64,000 nt of DNA. Source: Siphonodentalium dalli (lineage: Eukaryota; Mollusca; Scaphopoda; Gadilida; Siphonodentaliidae). Shown piece by piece: positions 63,623 to 64,000 of this stretch. The DNA is taken from the NCBI GenBank assembly GCA_032622095.1, contig CP136066.1, positions 186,658,716 to 186,722,715 of the forward strand, in the 5' to 3' direction. The first letter of the stretch is position 1. Each line of letters opens with the position of its first letter. The translations under genes were made by a program, and so were the position numbers. Below the pieces are notes generated by a model. That model made no database searches. It was not told the origin of the DNA and was given only the letters and a program-made list of their open reading frames with translations.

Positions 63623-64000
63623 GTGCTAAATTGGATATTGAATTAACCTATTTATCATTGAAATCACAATTCATCATAGGATCATTTCAGCAAACTTTCA
63701 CCAGTTATACATATTTTCTTCTCTCCCTCAGTTCATAATCATTGTAGCTTATCAAAATTTTCTATTTGTCTTGTTATGTAAAATATTACTATTTTATTTT
63801 GTCATGTGCATTAAAATTCAATTCATTTTAAATGACCAATTCCATTTTTTATATGCCTGTTTTAAAAAAATGGAACATATTATGTTATTGGTTTGTCCAT
63901 CTGTTTGTCCATTAGCTTTTTTGTCATTTCCAGATGGAACTTTAGTAAGTAAGCTGAATGGAATGAAATTTTGTATATGTGTTCACTAGTACCAAATACA
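63623..64000. other. CRLS1 intron or downstream, repeat-like tail
   Basis: No exon recognised. From about 63870 phrases such as TTGGTTTGTCCATCTGTTTG and AGCTGAATGGAATGAAATTT resemble a dispersed repeat with probing-type GTCCATC words, cut by the window end. Confidence 0.4.

Noticed and set aside
1-64000. Search for reverse transcriptase, integrase, tRNA and rRNA signatures
   Set aside because: None seen by eye in the translated frames or sequence; a profile search could still find very eroded fragments.

Overview
The window is nuclear DNA of an animal, most likely a mollusc or another lophotrochozoan. Introns are GT-AG, coding density is very low, the bases are AT-rich with scattered poly-C/poly-G runs, and short inverted-repeat transposons are everywhere. 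The repeat at about 29.63 kb (starting AGCTCACCTGAGACGAAGTC) is one I associate from memory with bivalve and other molluscan genomes. The species assignment is an inference; the animal origin is secure.

Two host genes are identifiable and lie head to head around a 525-bp gap at 58191-58715. On the minus strand is a complete six-exon coding sequence for glucosamine 6-phosphate N-acetyltransferase (GNPNAT1, 197 residues, CDS span 41062-58190). Only 594 bp are coding, spread over about 17 kb of transposon-filled introns. On the plus strand is the 5' part of mitochondrial cardiolipin synthase (CRLS1): exon 1 at 58716-59207 and exon 2 at 61244-61381, with the rest beyond the window.

The left part (1-10 kb) holds a foldback hAT-like element (2469-3790) and a transposase-derived gene with two C2H2-like zinc fingers (5563-9240, minus). 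That gene is broken by a 1135-bp hAT-like insertion with an exact 8-bp target duplication. The region 10.3-15.7 kb is a nested complex. A large inverted-repeat element has arms around a 13-unit array of a 21-bp GTGCGCAC repeat, and its left arm is split by a 3.06-kb element of an unusual family (TGAGGG ends, 4-bp AT-rich target duplication, CATCCGG subterminal repeats). A second, 7.05-kb member of that family is at 20920-27969.

From 28 kb to 58 kb there are several MITE families, which can be separated by ends and target duplication: TTAA-flanked CCCTTT families (piggyBac-like), an 8-bp-duplication family with CAAGCCT ends (hAT-like), a TA-flanked family (mariner-like), and foldback elements with 9-bp duplications (Mutator-like by duplication length only). 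Minisatellites occur at 16.9-18.0, 33.2-33.9, 42.7-43.4, 50.6-51.0 and 54.1-54.4 kb. I see no reverse transcriptase, integrase, tRNA, rRNA or CRISPR. The GNPNAT1 introns are the favoured landing zone of the MITEs, some within about 70 bp of splice sites.
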